NCBI GenBank assembly: GCA_040512755.1
Contig: JBEVEP010000149.1
Coordinates: forward strand, 1 to 8,029
DNA: 8,029 nt
From: JBEVEP01 sp040512755
GTDB lineage: Bacteria; Pseudomonadota; Alphaproteobacteria; Rhizobiales; Rhizobiaceae
Direction: 5' to 3'
The notes beneath the pieces are model-generated. The model ran no database searches. It was not told the DNA's origin and saw only the letters and a program-made list of their open reading frames with translations. The first letter of the stretch is position 1, and the number at the start of each line of letters is the position of its first letter. A program made the position numbers and the translations under genes. Positions 1-6,332 of this stretch are shown piece after piece.

Positions 1-1120
1 CGAACGGAGCGATCGTCAGCCCATCCTGTATGCCGGTGGAGCGCACGCGAAGCCGTCCGTCCCACAGCATGCCATCCACCGCCGGCTGAGGTCCGGGCAA
101 ACCGCGCAGCTCCCGCCGCAGGACAATGCCCTGCCGCCGCATGTCCACCACGCTCCGCGACAATGTGGCGCGAGTTGGAAGGCTCCTCAGGCGCTCAAGG
201 AGCGATGCCGAGCGCCCTTCATCCGGCAAATGCGCCCTCCCCCCGGTTACCCCAAGCAACGCCCGCAACGCATAGACCGCGGCTTCAGCAGGCAGTGCGG
301 TTGCGAAGTCAGGCGCCAGCCTGATCAATCCGGGCGCCACGCACGTAGCCTGGCCAGCGAGAATTGCAGCAGCTTCTGCTCCCAGCGCAATACGCCGGCG
401 TTGGGCTTCGACGATCCTCGCCATGAGGCCGGCGGAGTCCGCCTTTATCGCCTGGCTCGCGCTCGCGCGCAGACGCGCGCGTTCATATTTCGTGTCAGCG
501 TTCGTCGGATCGTCGACCCAGGCGACACCCTCCCCCCGAAGAAAGCCGCGCAGCGCCTCCCTCTCCAGGGTGAGCAGCGGCCGTACGATCCATATGCGTC
601 CATTGAAAAGGGCTGCCGGCGCCATTCCCGCCAGTCCGCGCCCTTCGCCGCGCGCCTGCCGCATCGATACGGTCTCGAGCTGATCGTCGAGCGTATGGCC
701 CGTGAGGATGATGTCGGCTCCAGCCGCATCCGCCTCCCTGGACAGGAGCTGATAGCGCGCCGCACGCGCGGCAGCGGAGAGGCCGCTGACTGGCTTCTCG
801 CCATCCCAGCGCACGATACGATGCGCTATCCCGTGCCGCTCGCAAAGCTCGGCAACCTGCTGCGCTTCGCACGCAGACTCCGGCCGCAGCCTGTGATCGA
901 CGGTCACAGCGATAAGTTTGACGGTCGGAAAAGCCGTCTCGAGCCAGGTTTTCGTGAGGAGAAGGAGGGCAGTCGAGTCGCTGCCGCCGGAGACCGCGGC
1001 GACGAGTGCGCGCCGATCTGTCAGGTCGATTTCAAGGAAAGGTCGAAGAAGATCAGTTTCGTTGCGCAGAAAAGTGTTTCCGGTGATCGGATTTGCCGGG
1101 CTGGCGTCAGCACGCCGCAA
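1..1120 (-). CDS. tilS: tRNA(Ile)-lysidine synthase TilS (3' end outside window)
   Basis: TilS is a cytoplasmic ATP-dependent enzyme that attaches lysine to C34 of the CAU-anticodon tRNA-Ile, giving lysidine, so that the tRNA reads AUA and is charged with isoleucine. I translated the minus strand by hand: 373 codons stay open to the left edge, without frameshift or stop. The PP-loop signature SGGSDS is at residues 44-49, DHRLR at 75-79, GHTLDDQLET at 141-150 and DDPTN at 203-207, all in the order expected of the N-type ATP pyrophosphatase domain. The later, less conserved part is cut by the window edge. No ATG or GTG lies between the upstream in-frame stop and the PP-loop. The TTG at 1118-1120, seven bases after an AGGAG, is the only usual start codon there. 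The gene overlaps the end of cpoB by 14 bases, which suggests co-transcription and translational coupling. Confidence 0.93.
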   Translation of the reverse strand, partial: MRRADASPANPITGNTFLRNETDLLRPFLEIDLTDRRALVAAVSGGSDSTALLLLTKTWLETAFPTVKLIAVTVDHRLRPESACEAQQVAELCERHGIAHRIVRWDGEKPVSGLSAAARAARYQLLSREADAAGADIILTGHTLDDQLETVSMRQARGEGRGLAGMAPAALFNGRIWIVRPLLTLEREALRGFLRGEGVAWVDDPTNADTKYERARLRASASQAIKADSAGLMARIVEAQRRRIALGAEAAAILAGQATCVAPGLIRLAPDFATALPAEAAVYALRALLGVTGGRAHLPDEGRSASLLERLRSLPTRATLSRSVVDMRRQGIVLRRELRGLPGPQPAVDGMLWDGRLRVRSTGIQDGLTIAPF

Positions 1121-2219
1121 GCGCCTGCTCCTGCTTGACGCGTTCCTTCAGCGCGGCGGACGTTTGCGGATAGCGCTTGCCAACTTCACCGAATGTCGCG
1201 CATGCCACGTCGCGCTGATTGAGGCCGACCAGCGAGACGCCGAGCTTCAGCAGCATATCGGGCGCCTTCTTGGATTTTGGATAGTCCTTGTTGGCAGCGA
1301 GGAAAACTTCCGCGGCATCGCGATACTTTTTCTGTCCAAGCAGCGCCTCGCCCAGCCAGAAATGTGCGTCCGCGGTCTTCGCATCCTCCGGGAAGCGCGC
1401 GATGTGGTCGCGGAACCCCGCTTCTGCGGTGCCATAGTCGCCTGAGAGGATGAACTGGTAGGAATTGCGGTAAAGCTCTTCCGGATCGTTGGTCGCCGGG
1501 AGCGCAGCGACGACCGTATTGTCCGCGGCGGCCGTTCCGCTGGAAGCGGCCGGGCTCGCCGGATCGGCGGCAGCAGGTGCCGTTCCCGCAGCGCCGCCCA
1601 TTGTCACCTGATCGCCTACGCTGCCGCCTGTGACGCTGCCGGAGCCATCGAAGGTGATCGTCCCGAACGTCTTTGGAGCCAGCGCCGGATCCTGGCCCGC
1701 GCTTGTCGGCGCCGCAGCTGCATCGCCCTGCGGCTGGACCGGGGCGGAGGCCTCAGTCTGCGGCTGGACAGGAGCGGCCGAGGCTGTTGCGTTAGCGCCG
1801 GGAGCCACAGGTTCTACATTCTGCGAGCGCGGCTTCTCAGCAGTGGCGCGATTGTTCTGGCCGCCTCCGGAGTCGGAGCGCTTGCCTTCGATCTCCTGGA
1901 AGCGGAACTCGTTATCTTCCTGCATCTTCCGCATCTGTTCCTGCATCTGCAGGATTTGGAAGTTCAGCTCCTCGATCGTGCCGCTCAGTTGCCGGATTTG
2001 CTCCTCGAGCGCCGTGACCCGGGGATCGCCCGCCTGCGCCAGCCGAAGCGTAGCGCCGTCGGCCGCTGCCTCACCTCCGCGAATGCCGGCTTTCGGGATT
2101 GGCACGAAAACGCCGGGCAATGCGTCGGTTAGCGACGGCGCCGCGCGATCGCTTGCTATTGTCGTTGCACACAGAAGCGGCAATGCGACAATGCCACCCA
2201 GGATTGATCGGAAATTCAT
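1107..2219 (-). CDS. cpoB: Tol-Pal associated periplasmic TPR protein CpoB (YbgF)
   Basis: CpoB is a periplasmic protein that binds TolA and coordinates Tol-Pal-driven outer-membrane constriction with septal peptidoglycan synthesis (role known from E. coli). The 370-residue protein begins with a signal peptide, probable cleavage after Ala22 (ATTIA/SD). A coiled coil follows at about 65-113 (LEEQIRQLSG onward, the trimerisation segment of the family). Residues 116-245 form an Ala/Pro/Gly/Ser-rich linker with a doubled PVQPQ unit. About three TPR units fill 246-355, with typical A..F/YP spacing (GFRDHIARFPEDA, VFLAANKDYP, TFGEVGKRYP). It is longer than E. coli CpoB (about 263 aa) because of the linker. 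The ribosome binding site before the ATG at 2219 is weak (GAGAGA). A strong terminator separates the gene from pal, so it may have its own promoter. tilS overlaps its end. Confidence 0.95.
   Translation of the reverse strand: MNFRSILGGIVALPLLCATTIASDRAAPSLTDALPGVFVPIPKAGIRGGEAAADGATLRLAQAGDPRVTALEEQIRQLSGTIEELNFQILQMQEQMRKMQEDNEFRFQEIEGKRSDSGGGQNNRATAEKPRSQNVEPVAPGANATASAAPVQPQTEASAPVQPQGDAAAAPTSAGQDPALAPKTFGTITFDGSGSVTGGSVGDQVTMGGAAGTAPAAADPASPAASSGTAAADNTVVAALPATNDPEELYRNSYQFILSGDYGTAEAGFRDHIARFPEDAKTADAHFWLGEALLGQKKYRDAAEVFLAANKDYPKSKKAPDMLLKLGVSLVGLNQRDVACATFGEVGKRYPQTSAALKERVKQEQALAAC
1128..1132 (-). promoter_or_regulatory. ribosome binding site of tilS inside cpoB
   Basis: On the minus strand AGGAG lies seven bases before the TTG at 1120, within the last codons of cpoB. 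It decides the otherwise unusual TTG start of tilS, because no ATG or GTG is available before the conserved PP-loop motif. Confidence 0.7.
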
Positions 2220-2322
2220 TCAGTCTCTCGCTCTGGAAATGAAAGGTCATGCCGCGTGCGGCTTTTCGGCTTTATCAGGACCACAGACTTCGGCCAAATT
2301 TTGATTTCCCCCTCCTGTAACG
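2220..2322 (-). promoter_or_regulatory. cpoB upstream region (promoter expected, not located)
   Basis: This stretch lies between the terminator after pal and the cpoB ATG. If that terminator works, a cpoB promoter must lie here, or cpoB depends on readthrough. I find no convincing -35/-10 pair. The only suggestive element, TTGGCC followed by TAAAGC at 17 bases, is weak. A perfect AGGAGG (minus strand of 2311-2316) has no ATG, GTG or TTG at a normal distance. Confidence 0.3.
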
Positions 2323-2349
2323 AAAAAGGCGGCCTCAGAGGCCGCCTTT
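2323..2349 (-). terminator. strong intrinsic terminator after pal
   Basis: A perfect 10-bp stem (AAAGGCGGCC at 2325-2334 and GGCCGCCTTT at 2340-2349), extendable by one T-A pair, closes a small loop. On the minus strand it ends in TTTTT, three of which are in the stem. The plus-strand side has only TTT, so the signal favours minus-strand transcripts. It sits 25 bases past the pal stop codon and would end the transcript carrying pal before cpoB. Confidence 0.85.
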
Positions 2350-2374
2350 AGCTTGGGTGTGTGACTGGAAAGCC

Positions 2375-2887
2375 TCAGCTTCCGGCCGCGCCGCTGAGCA
2401 CGGTTACAGCCCGGCGGTTCTGGCTCCAGCAAGAGATGTCGTCGCAGACGGCCACTGGACGCTCCTTACCGTAGGAGATCGTCTTCAACCGGTTCGCAGC
2501 CACGCCCCGCGAAATCAGGTAATCGCGGGTCGCCGCAGCGCGTCTGGCGCCCAGCGCAAGGTTGTATTCCCGCGTGCCGCGCTCGTCGGCATGGCCCTCG
2601 ACGGTGATCCCGTAGTTGCCGTACTGGTTCAGCCACTGCGCCTGCTTGGCGAGCGTCGCTTGCGCGTCAGAGCGAATGGCCGAAGAGTCCGTATCGAAGA
2701 AGATTCGGTCGCCGACATTGACGGTGAAGTCCTGCGCCGAACCTGGCGTCGCTGCGCCGGCGCCACCGCCGAGCCCAAGATCGGCAGCGGTGTTTGGCGT
2801 TTTCTTGGTAGCACAGCCGGCGATTGCCAGCGTCGCGACCAACGCCACGACAACAGGATTGGTTGTAAGTTTTGCGATGCGGCGCAT
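2375..2887 (-). CDS. pal: peptidoglycan-associated lipoprotein Pal (Omp16-like)
   Basis: Pal is an outer-membrane lipoprotein that binds the diaminopimelate side chain of peptidoglycan and is the outer-membrane anchor of the Tol-Pal system. The 170-residue precursor has a short basic N-terminus, a hydrophobic segment and a lipobox IAGC with the lipidated Cys at residue 25. A Gly/Ala-rich tether follows (about 30-50). The OmpA-like domain covers about 53-165, with the binding signature GHADERGTREYN at 98-109, LGARRA at 112-117 and QNRRAV at 156-161. Cys148 and Cys153, just before QNRRAV, resemble the pair in Brucella Omp16. The ATG at 2887 has a good AAGGAG nine bases upstream. pal is 548 bases from tolB and is followed by a strong terminator, so it is probably its own unit or the end of a longer transcript. 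Confidence 0.97.
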   Translation of the reverse strand: MRRIAKLTTNPVVVALVATLAIAGCATKKTPNTAADLGLGGGAGAATPGSAQDFTVNVGDRIFFDTDSSAIRSDAQATLAKQAQWLNQYGNYGITVEGHADERGTREYNLALGARRAAATRDYLISRGVAANRLKTISYGKERPVAVCDDISCWSQNRRAVTVLSGAAGS

Positions 2888-2911
2888 GCCCGCCCTCTCC
2901 TTCGCATTTTA

Positions 2912-2930
2912 AGTGATTGCGTTGATCACT
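2912..2930. repeat. inverted repeat upstream of pal
   Basis: AGTGAT (2912-2917) and ATCACT (2925-2930) are perfect 6-bp arms around a 7-base spacer, 25 bases before the pal start codon. It could be an operator or a hairpin in the pal leader. Arms this short also arise by chance. Confidence 0.4.
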
Positions 2931-3071
2931 CAGTAACCACGTTGCGGTTAACCGGCGCTCAACAAACACGGTTAATATTCGGTAGCCGCCGCCCGCCTTG
3001 GCATGCCGACGCCCCCACCTTGTTGCGGCGCAACCTAGGGGCAAATGCGGCGGAAACGCGGCGCGCCTGTG

Positions 3072-3093
3072 AAAAAGGGGCTCTTTTGCGCCC
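3072..3093 (-). terminator. weak candidate terminator downstream of tolB
   Basis: On the minus strand GGGC (3093-3090) can pair with GCCC (3081-3078) around an A-rich loop, with one more C-G pair beyond a mismatch. After one C comes TTTTT. The stem is short, so this is only a candidate for ending the tolQRAB transcript before pal. Confidence 0.3.
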
Positions 3094-3106
3094 ATTTCGC
3101 GTTCCG

Positions 3107-3148
3107 GCGGTTCTTTCCTTCTCCCCGTTGTGGAGAAGGAGGAACCGC
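3107..3148. repeat. palindromic element A (partial, CCTTCTCC hairpin)
   Basis: CCTTCTCC (3117-3124) and GGAGAAGG (3132-3139) are perfect 8-bp arms with a 7-base loop. The stem extends outward through GCGGTT (3107-3112) and AACCGC (3143-3148), with one bulged base and two T-G positions. Read on the minus strand, the core CTTCTCCACAACGGGGAGAAGG-like pattern matches the 3' half of elements B and C. The conserved CACCC...ATCCG end is missing, so this is probably a decayed or half copy. Confidence 0.6.
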
Positions 3149-3209
3149 TTCATTGCCACGGCCAATCACCATCGTTTGAGATTACCTGAAGCGCTTGTGC
3201 CCCGCCTCC

Positions 3210-3266
3210 CCTTCTCCCCTTGTGAGAGAAGATGGCCGAGCCGAAGGCGAGGTCGGATGAGGGGTG
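3210..3266 (-). repeat. RIME-like palindromic element B
   Basis: Read on the minus strand this begins CACCCCTCATCCG, has a short GC hairpin around CGCCTTCGGC, and ends in a CTTCTC...GAGAAG hairpin (arms 3211-3216 and 3226-3231). The order of parts and several sequence blocks match element C. Such intergenic elements are typical of rhizobial genomes (RIME family and relatives). The family name is from memory, not from a search. Confidence 0.65.
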
Positions 3267-3346
3267 CTGAAGAAACGGGGATCGTCGGGACTGCGTGCCG
3301 GCGCACTGATTTCACAGCCCTTTCGGCTACGCCGCATTCTGGCCAG

Positions 3347-3405
3347 CACCCATTATCCGTCTCGGCGCTGCGCGCCGATCCACCTTCTCCCACAGGGGGA
3401 GAAGG
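3347..3405 (+). repeat. RIME-like palindromic element C
   Basis: On the plus strand it starts CACCCATTATCCG. A first hairpin follows (CGGCGC 3363-3368 with GCGCCG 3372-3377), then a second with perfect 9-bp arms CCTTCTCCC (3383-3391) and GGGAGAAGG (3397-3405). It is a second copy of element B in opposite orientation, with the CACCC ends facing each other 80 bases apart. It begins 30 bases beyond the tolB stop codon and could form a stable hairpin at the 3' end of the tolB mRNA. It has no T-run, so it is not an ordinary terminator. Confidence 0.7.
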
Positions 3406-3435
3406 CAGCGTCGCGTCCTTCCTCGAAAGCTGGCA

Positions 3436-4752
3436 CTATTCCAAAAGCGGTGACCAGGCCGGGTCGGAAGCGAAATTGGCCGTCGGGATCGCTTGCTCAT
3501 TGCGGCCTGTAAGGTCGATCGAATAAAGCCGCGGCCCACCGGAACCGGCGGCCTCCCGGAAGAACATCAGCACGCGGCCATTGGGCGCCCAGGTCGGACC
3601 TTCCTGTGCGAAGCCGGTCGAGAGAATGCGTTCGCCCGAGCCGTCGGTGCGCATCACGCCGATCTGGAACTCACCGCCGGACTGCTTGGTGAAAGCGATC
3701 AGGTCACCGCGCGGTGACCATACCGGAGTCGAATAGGTACCGTCGCCGAAAGAGATGCGAGTTTGTCCCGAGCCGTCGGCATTCATCGCATAGATCTGCG
3801 CGCGGCCACCCCGGTCGGATGTGAAGACGACCCGGCTGCCATCGGGCGAATAGGAAGGCGACGTGTCGATTGAGTTGGAATTCGTGAGCCGCGTCGTCGT
3901 GCGGCTTCTCAGATCCATCGCGAAGATGTTCGAATTGCCGTCGTCGCGCAGCAGGCTCATGATCACGCGCTGGCCGTCGGGCGAGAACCGCGGCGCAAAG
4001 GTCATGCCCGGAAAGTTTCCGACGAGTTCGCGCTGGCCGGTCTCGATCTGCAACAGATAGACCTGCGGCTGTCCGCTCTCATAGGACATATAGGTGATTT
4101 CCTGGCGGCTCGGCGAAAAGCGCGGGGTCAGCACGATCGACGATCCATCAGAAAGATAGCGCTGTTCGGCCCCATCCTGATCCATAATCGCCAGCCGCTT
4201 GCGGCGCTTGTCTTTCGAGCCGGACTCGTCGACGAAGACGATGCGGGTGTCGAAATAACCCTTCTCTCCCGTCAGCCGCTCATAGATCGCGTCGGAAATG
4301 ATATGCGCCACGCGACGCCAGTTCGCCTGGCTGGCGAAGAATTGCTCGCCGGAAAGCTGCTGGCCGGCAAACGTGTCCCACAGCCGGAATTCGGCGCGCA
4401 GCCTGCCATCCGCCTCCTGCGTCACACGGCCGGTCACCAAGGCCTGCGCGTTGATCACCTTCCAGTCCTCGAAGCGCGGCGCGACATCGGGATTGGAAAT
4501 CTTCTCGATGAATGCGCCCTTGTCGATTGGCGCAAAAAGCCCGGACCGCTTGAGGTCGGAAGCAACGACACCTGCGATCTTCTGCCCCATCGCATCGCCG
4601 GACAGGAAATCCGTGATGGCTATCGGCAGCGGCTCGATGTTCCCCTTGTTGACATCGATCTCGACCAAAGCGCGCGCGGGCAATGTCGCAGCCGCGCTCA
4701 AGCCCGCGGCCATCGCGCCAATCAGCAGGATCGTCTTCAGGAATTTCTTCAT
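3436..4752 (-). CDS. tolB: Tol-Pal system beta-propeller protein TolB
   Basis: TolB is a periplasmic protein that binds Pal through its beta-propeller and TolA through its N-terminal segment, controlling whether Pal is free or bound to peptidoglycan. The 438-residue precursor has a signal peptide with cleavage expected after ARA at residue 28. That frees the N-terminal segment LVEIDVNKGN, equivalent to the TolA box. An N-terminal alpha/beta domain spans about 40-165. The six-bladed propeller follows (about 167-436), shown by WD40-like strands FSPSRQEITY (212-221), FSPDGQRVIM (256-265), YSPDGSRVVF (301-310), WSPRGDLIAF (345-354) and WAPNGRVLMF (388-397). Length is normal for the family. The ATG at 4752 has AAAGAGG about ten bases upstream and lies 39 bases after the tolA stop, so the gene is probably in the tolQRA operon. 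Confidence 0.97.
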   Translation of the reverse strand: MKKFLKTILLIGAMAAGLSAAATLPARALVEIDVNKGNIEPLPIAITDFLSGDAMGQKIAGVVASDLKRSGLFAPIDKGAFIEKISNPDVAPRFEDWKVINAQALVTGRVTQEADGRLRAEFRLWDTFAGQQLSGEQFFASQANWRRVAHIISDAIYERLTGEKGYFDTRIVFVDESGSKDKRRKRLAIMDQDGAEQRYLSDGSSIVLTPRFSPSRQEITYMSYESGQPQVYLLQIETGQRELVGNFPGMTFAPRFSPDGQRVIMSLLRDDGNSNIFAMDLRSRTTTRLTNSNSIDTSPSYSPDGSRVVFTSDRGGRAQIYAMNADGSGQTRISFGDGTYSTPVWSPRGDLIAFTKQSGGEFQIGVMRTDGSGERILSTGFAQEGPTWAPNGRVLMFFREAAGSGGPRLYSIDLTGRNEQAIPTANFASDPAWSPLLE

Positions 4753-4791
4753 TCGGGATTAGCCTCTTTGGTACTGCCTTGCAAGGGTCGT

Positions 4792-5856
4792 TCAGAACAT
4801 CTCGCTGGGATCGAAATTGACAATCACGTCGGCCCAGGCCTCGTATTTGTCAGCGGGAAGGTTGTAGGGCGCACACCGCGATACAGCGCGGCGGGCAGCC
4901 TCTGCGGCGGCTCGTTCCACTCCGCTGCTGCCCCCGCCGGAGATGATCTCCGGACTGCCCTCAAGCGCGCCGGACGGATCGAGCTTGAACTTTACCGAAA
5001 CGCGGAGGTTCTCCGCATCCACCGCGCCGGCTGGAATATTCCAGCATCTCTGGACCTGACCCCGCAGAGCATCCATCTCGCTCTGCGAAAGCTTGGAACC
5101 GTTGTTTGTTTTGTTGCCGCCAAGCGCCGCCTGTTCGGTCGACCGCTTGGCCCCACCGCCGGAGGGCTTCTCCTTGTTGAGAAGCGCGGCCACTTCGTCG
5201 GCGTCGAACTCTTTCTCTTCCGACTTCGGCTGGCTCGCCTGTTTCTGGGCGGGTTGTTCGTCCGCCTCCTTGCGCTCCGGCGTCTTGGCCGTCTCCGCCT
5301 TGGGCGGCTGCGGACGGGCGTCAGGGGACGGCGCATTCTCCGGCAGCTTCGTCGCTTCGGCTTCGGCATTCTCCGCGACGATGGTCTCGGCCACAGGGTC
5401 AGGCTTCACCTCCTGTTTCGGCTGCGGCTTCGGCGTCACCTCTGTCGCGGGGACGGGCGTGGGCTTCGGCTCGGCCTGCTTCACCGGTTCCGGCTCTGGC
5501 TTGTCCGCGGGCTTCGGTGCGGGCTCCGGCGAAAGCTTGGGGATGGCTGCCGTCTTGATTTCCTTCGGCGTCGGCTCGGGCGTCGGAGGCGTGTTCATGT
5601 CGACTTTGTTTTCGCCGACCTTCTGCGCATCAGGCACGACATCCGGCTTTTTGGTTGGCAGCGGCGCAGGCTTCTCGCTTAGCGGCGCCTTCTTGTCGCC
5701 TTGCTGAATCTGCGTCATCGACTCGATCGGCACGATATCCACAGGCAGCGCCTCGACATCGGCCACGTCAAAGGCCTTCGGCGCGGACAGCGAAAACAGT
5801 CCGAAGCCGAGAAGAGCCGCATGCATGATGACCGATGTGGTGAGGCCCGTCTTCAT
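4792..5856 (-). CDS. tolA: cell envelope protein TolA
   Basis: TolA is the periplasm-spanning arm that carries energy from TolQ-TolR to TolB-Pal at the outer membrane. The 354-residue protein has a very short cytoplasmic N-terminus and one membrane helix at about 5-24. Ser8 and His12 keep the S-x3-H spacing used by TolA and TonB to contact their motor proteins. Residues about 57-215 are rich in Pro, Lys, Glu and Ala, with many EPxPKP-type steps, unlike the mainly Ala/Lys/Glu helix of E. coli TolA. A short motif FDADEVAALLNK (217-228) precedes the C-terminal TonB/TolA-like domain (about 258-354), which has Cys271 and Cys328 as a probable disulfide. It starts six bases after the tolR stop, with only a distant AGGAA upstream, so translational coupling to tolR is likely. 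Confidence 0.95.
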   Translation of the reverse strand: MKTGLTTSVIMHAALLGFGLFSLSAPKAFDVADVEALPVDIVPIESMTQIQQGDKKAPLSEKPAPLPTKKPDVVPDAQKVGENKVDMNTPPTPEPTPKEIKTAAIPKLSPEPAPKPADKPEPEPVKQAEPKPTPVPATEVTPKPQPKQEVKPDPVAETIVAENAEAEATKLPENAPSPDARPQPPKAETAKTPERKEADEQPAQKQASQPKSEEKEFDADEVAALLNKEKPSGGGAKRSTEQAALGGNKTNNGSKLSQSEMDALRGQVQRCWNIPAGAVDAENLRVSVKFKLDPSGALEGSPEIISGGGSSGVERAAAEAARRAVSRCAPYNLPADKYEAWADVIVNFDPSEMF

Positions 5857-5862
5857 CGGAAG

Positions 5863-6321
5863 CTACTGGTTTTCCTGTTCCTGAAGCGTGACCAGCCCAA
5901 GATTGCGGTATCCGGCGGCGGAAATCCGCGCCATGACCCTCATGACGGTGCCGTAGTCAGCCGTCTTGTCGCCGCGCACATAGATGCGCTCCTCGTATCC
6001 GGCCTGCGCGATCGCCTCCAGCTTGGGCACCACCTCCTCGATCGGGATTTCGGTCTCCTGCAGGTAGACTTGCCCGACGTCATTGATCGAAACGGTGATC
6101 GGTTGGGTGTCGGAGTTCAGCGCCTTGGCCTGCGTTTCCGGCAGGTCGATCGGCACGCCAACGGTAAGCAGCGGCGCCGCGACCATGAAGATGATGAGCA
6201 GAACGAGCATCACGTCGACGAACGGCGTGACGTTGATCTCCGACATCATGCGGTGATGACGGCCGCGCCGCCTGTGGCCGCGGGTCCCGCGGCCGCCCGT
6301 CTGACCGGCTGACATTCCCAT
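5863..6321 (-). CDS. tolR: Tol-Pal motor subunit TolR
   Basis: TolR is the ExbD-like inner-membrane subunit that, with TolQ, uses the proton gradient to drive TolA. The 152-residue protein has one membrane helix at about 34-54. In the stretch EINVTPFVDVMLVLLIIFMV, Asp36 corresponds to the essential proton-carrying Asp of the family (Asp23 in E. coli). The periplasmic ExbD/TolR domain covers about 57-148. The cytoplasmic N-terminus is longer than in E. coli and has a Gly/Arg/His-rich stretch (residues 9-24). Two ATGs are possible, at 6321 and 6315. The first is preferred because GAGG lies nine bases before it. That GAGG overlaps the tolQ stop codon, and the gap between the genes is 11 bases. 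Confidence 0.97.
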   Translation of the reverse strand: MGMSAGQTGGRGTRGHRRRGRHHRMMSEINVTPFVDVMLVLLIIFMVAAPLLTVGVPIDLPETQAKALNSDTQPITVSINDVGQVYLQETEIPIEEVVPKLEAIAQAGYEERIYVRGDKTADYGTVMRVMARISAAGYRNLGLVTLQEQENQ

Positions 6322-6332
6322 GATGTTCTACC

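Larger units (their letters stand above)
2888..3435. other. tolB-pal intergenic region with repeats
   Basis: No gene is supported in these 548 bases. The part next to pal (2888-3000) is the less GC-rich part and probably carries the pal promoter and leader: a 6-bp inverted repeat at 2912-2930 and two TTAACC motifs (minus strand of 2946-2951 and 2970-2975). A weak candidate terminator lies at 3072-3093. From 3107 to 3405 there are three CCTTCTCC/GGAGAAGG-type palindromes, listed separately. I could not assign a convincing -35/-10 pair. Confidence 0.7.

Noticed and set aside
1..1120. Possible broken tilS, since no long ATG-started open frame appears on the minus strand here
   Set aside because: Hand translation from the TTG at 1120 is open for 373 codons with all visible motifs in order. 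It seemed absent only because it lacks an ATG start and runs off the window.
230..1138. Plus-strand open frame of 302 codons at the left end
   Set aside because: It is antisense to tilS, whose conserved motifs are intact on the other strand. The plus-strand product is Arg-rich and unlike any family I know.
2295..2316. Perfect AGGAGG on the minus strand, followed by a possible TTG-started leader peptide of about 16 codons before cpoB
   Set aside because: The spacing to the TTG is 13 bases, too long for good initiation, and no ATG or GTG follows. It is more likely a chance purine run next to the terminator.
3383..3405. Hairpin just downstream of tolB as an intrinsic terminator
   Set aside because: The stem is strong but no T-run follows on either strand, and its sequence matches the repeat family, so I list it as part of element C.
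2357..3526. Long plus-strand open frame of 389 codons opposite pal, the repeat region and the end of tolB
   Set aside because: It runs antisense through pal, across palindromic repeats and into tolB, with no recognisable domain. The GC-rich composition explains its length.
4303..5682. Long plus-strand open frame of 459 codons opposite tolA and the start of tolB
   Set aside because: It lies antisense to two clearly recognised genes. Its product is a low-complexity Arg/Leu/Gly string produced by the Pro/Lys/Glu-rich tolA linker read backwards in GC-rich DNA.
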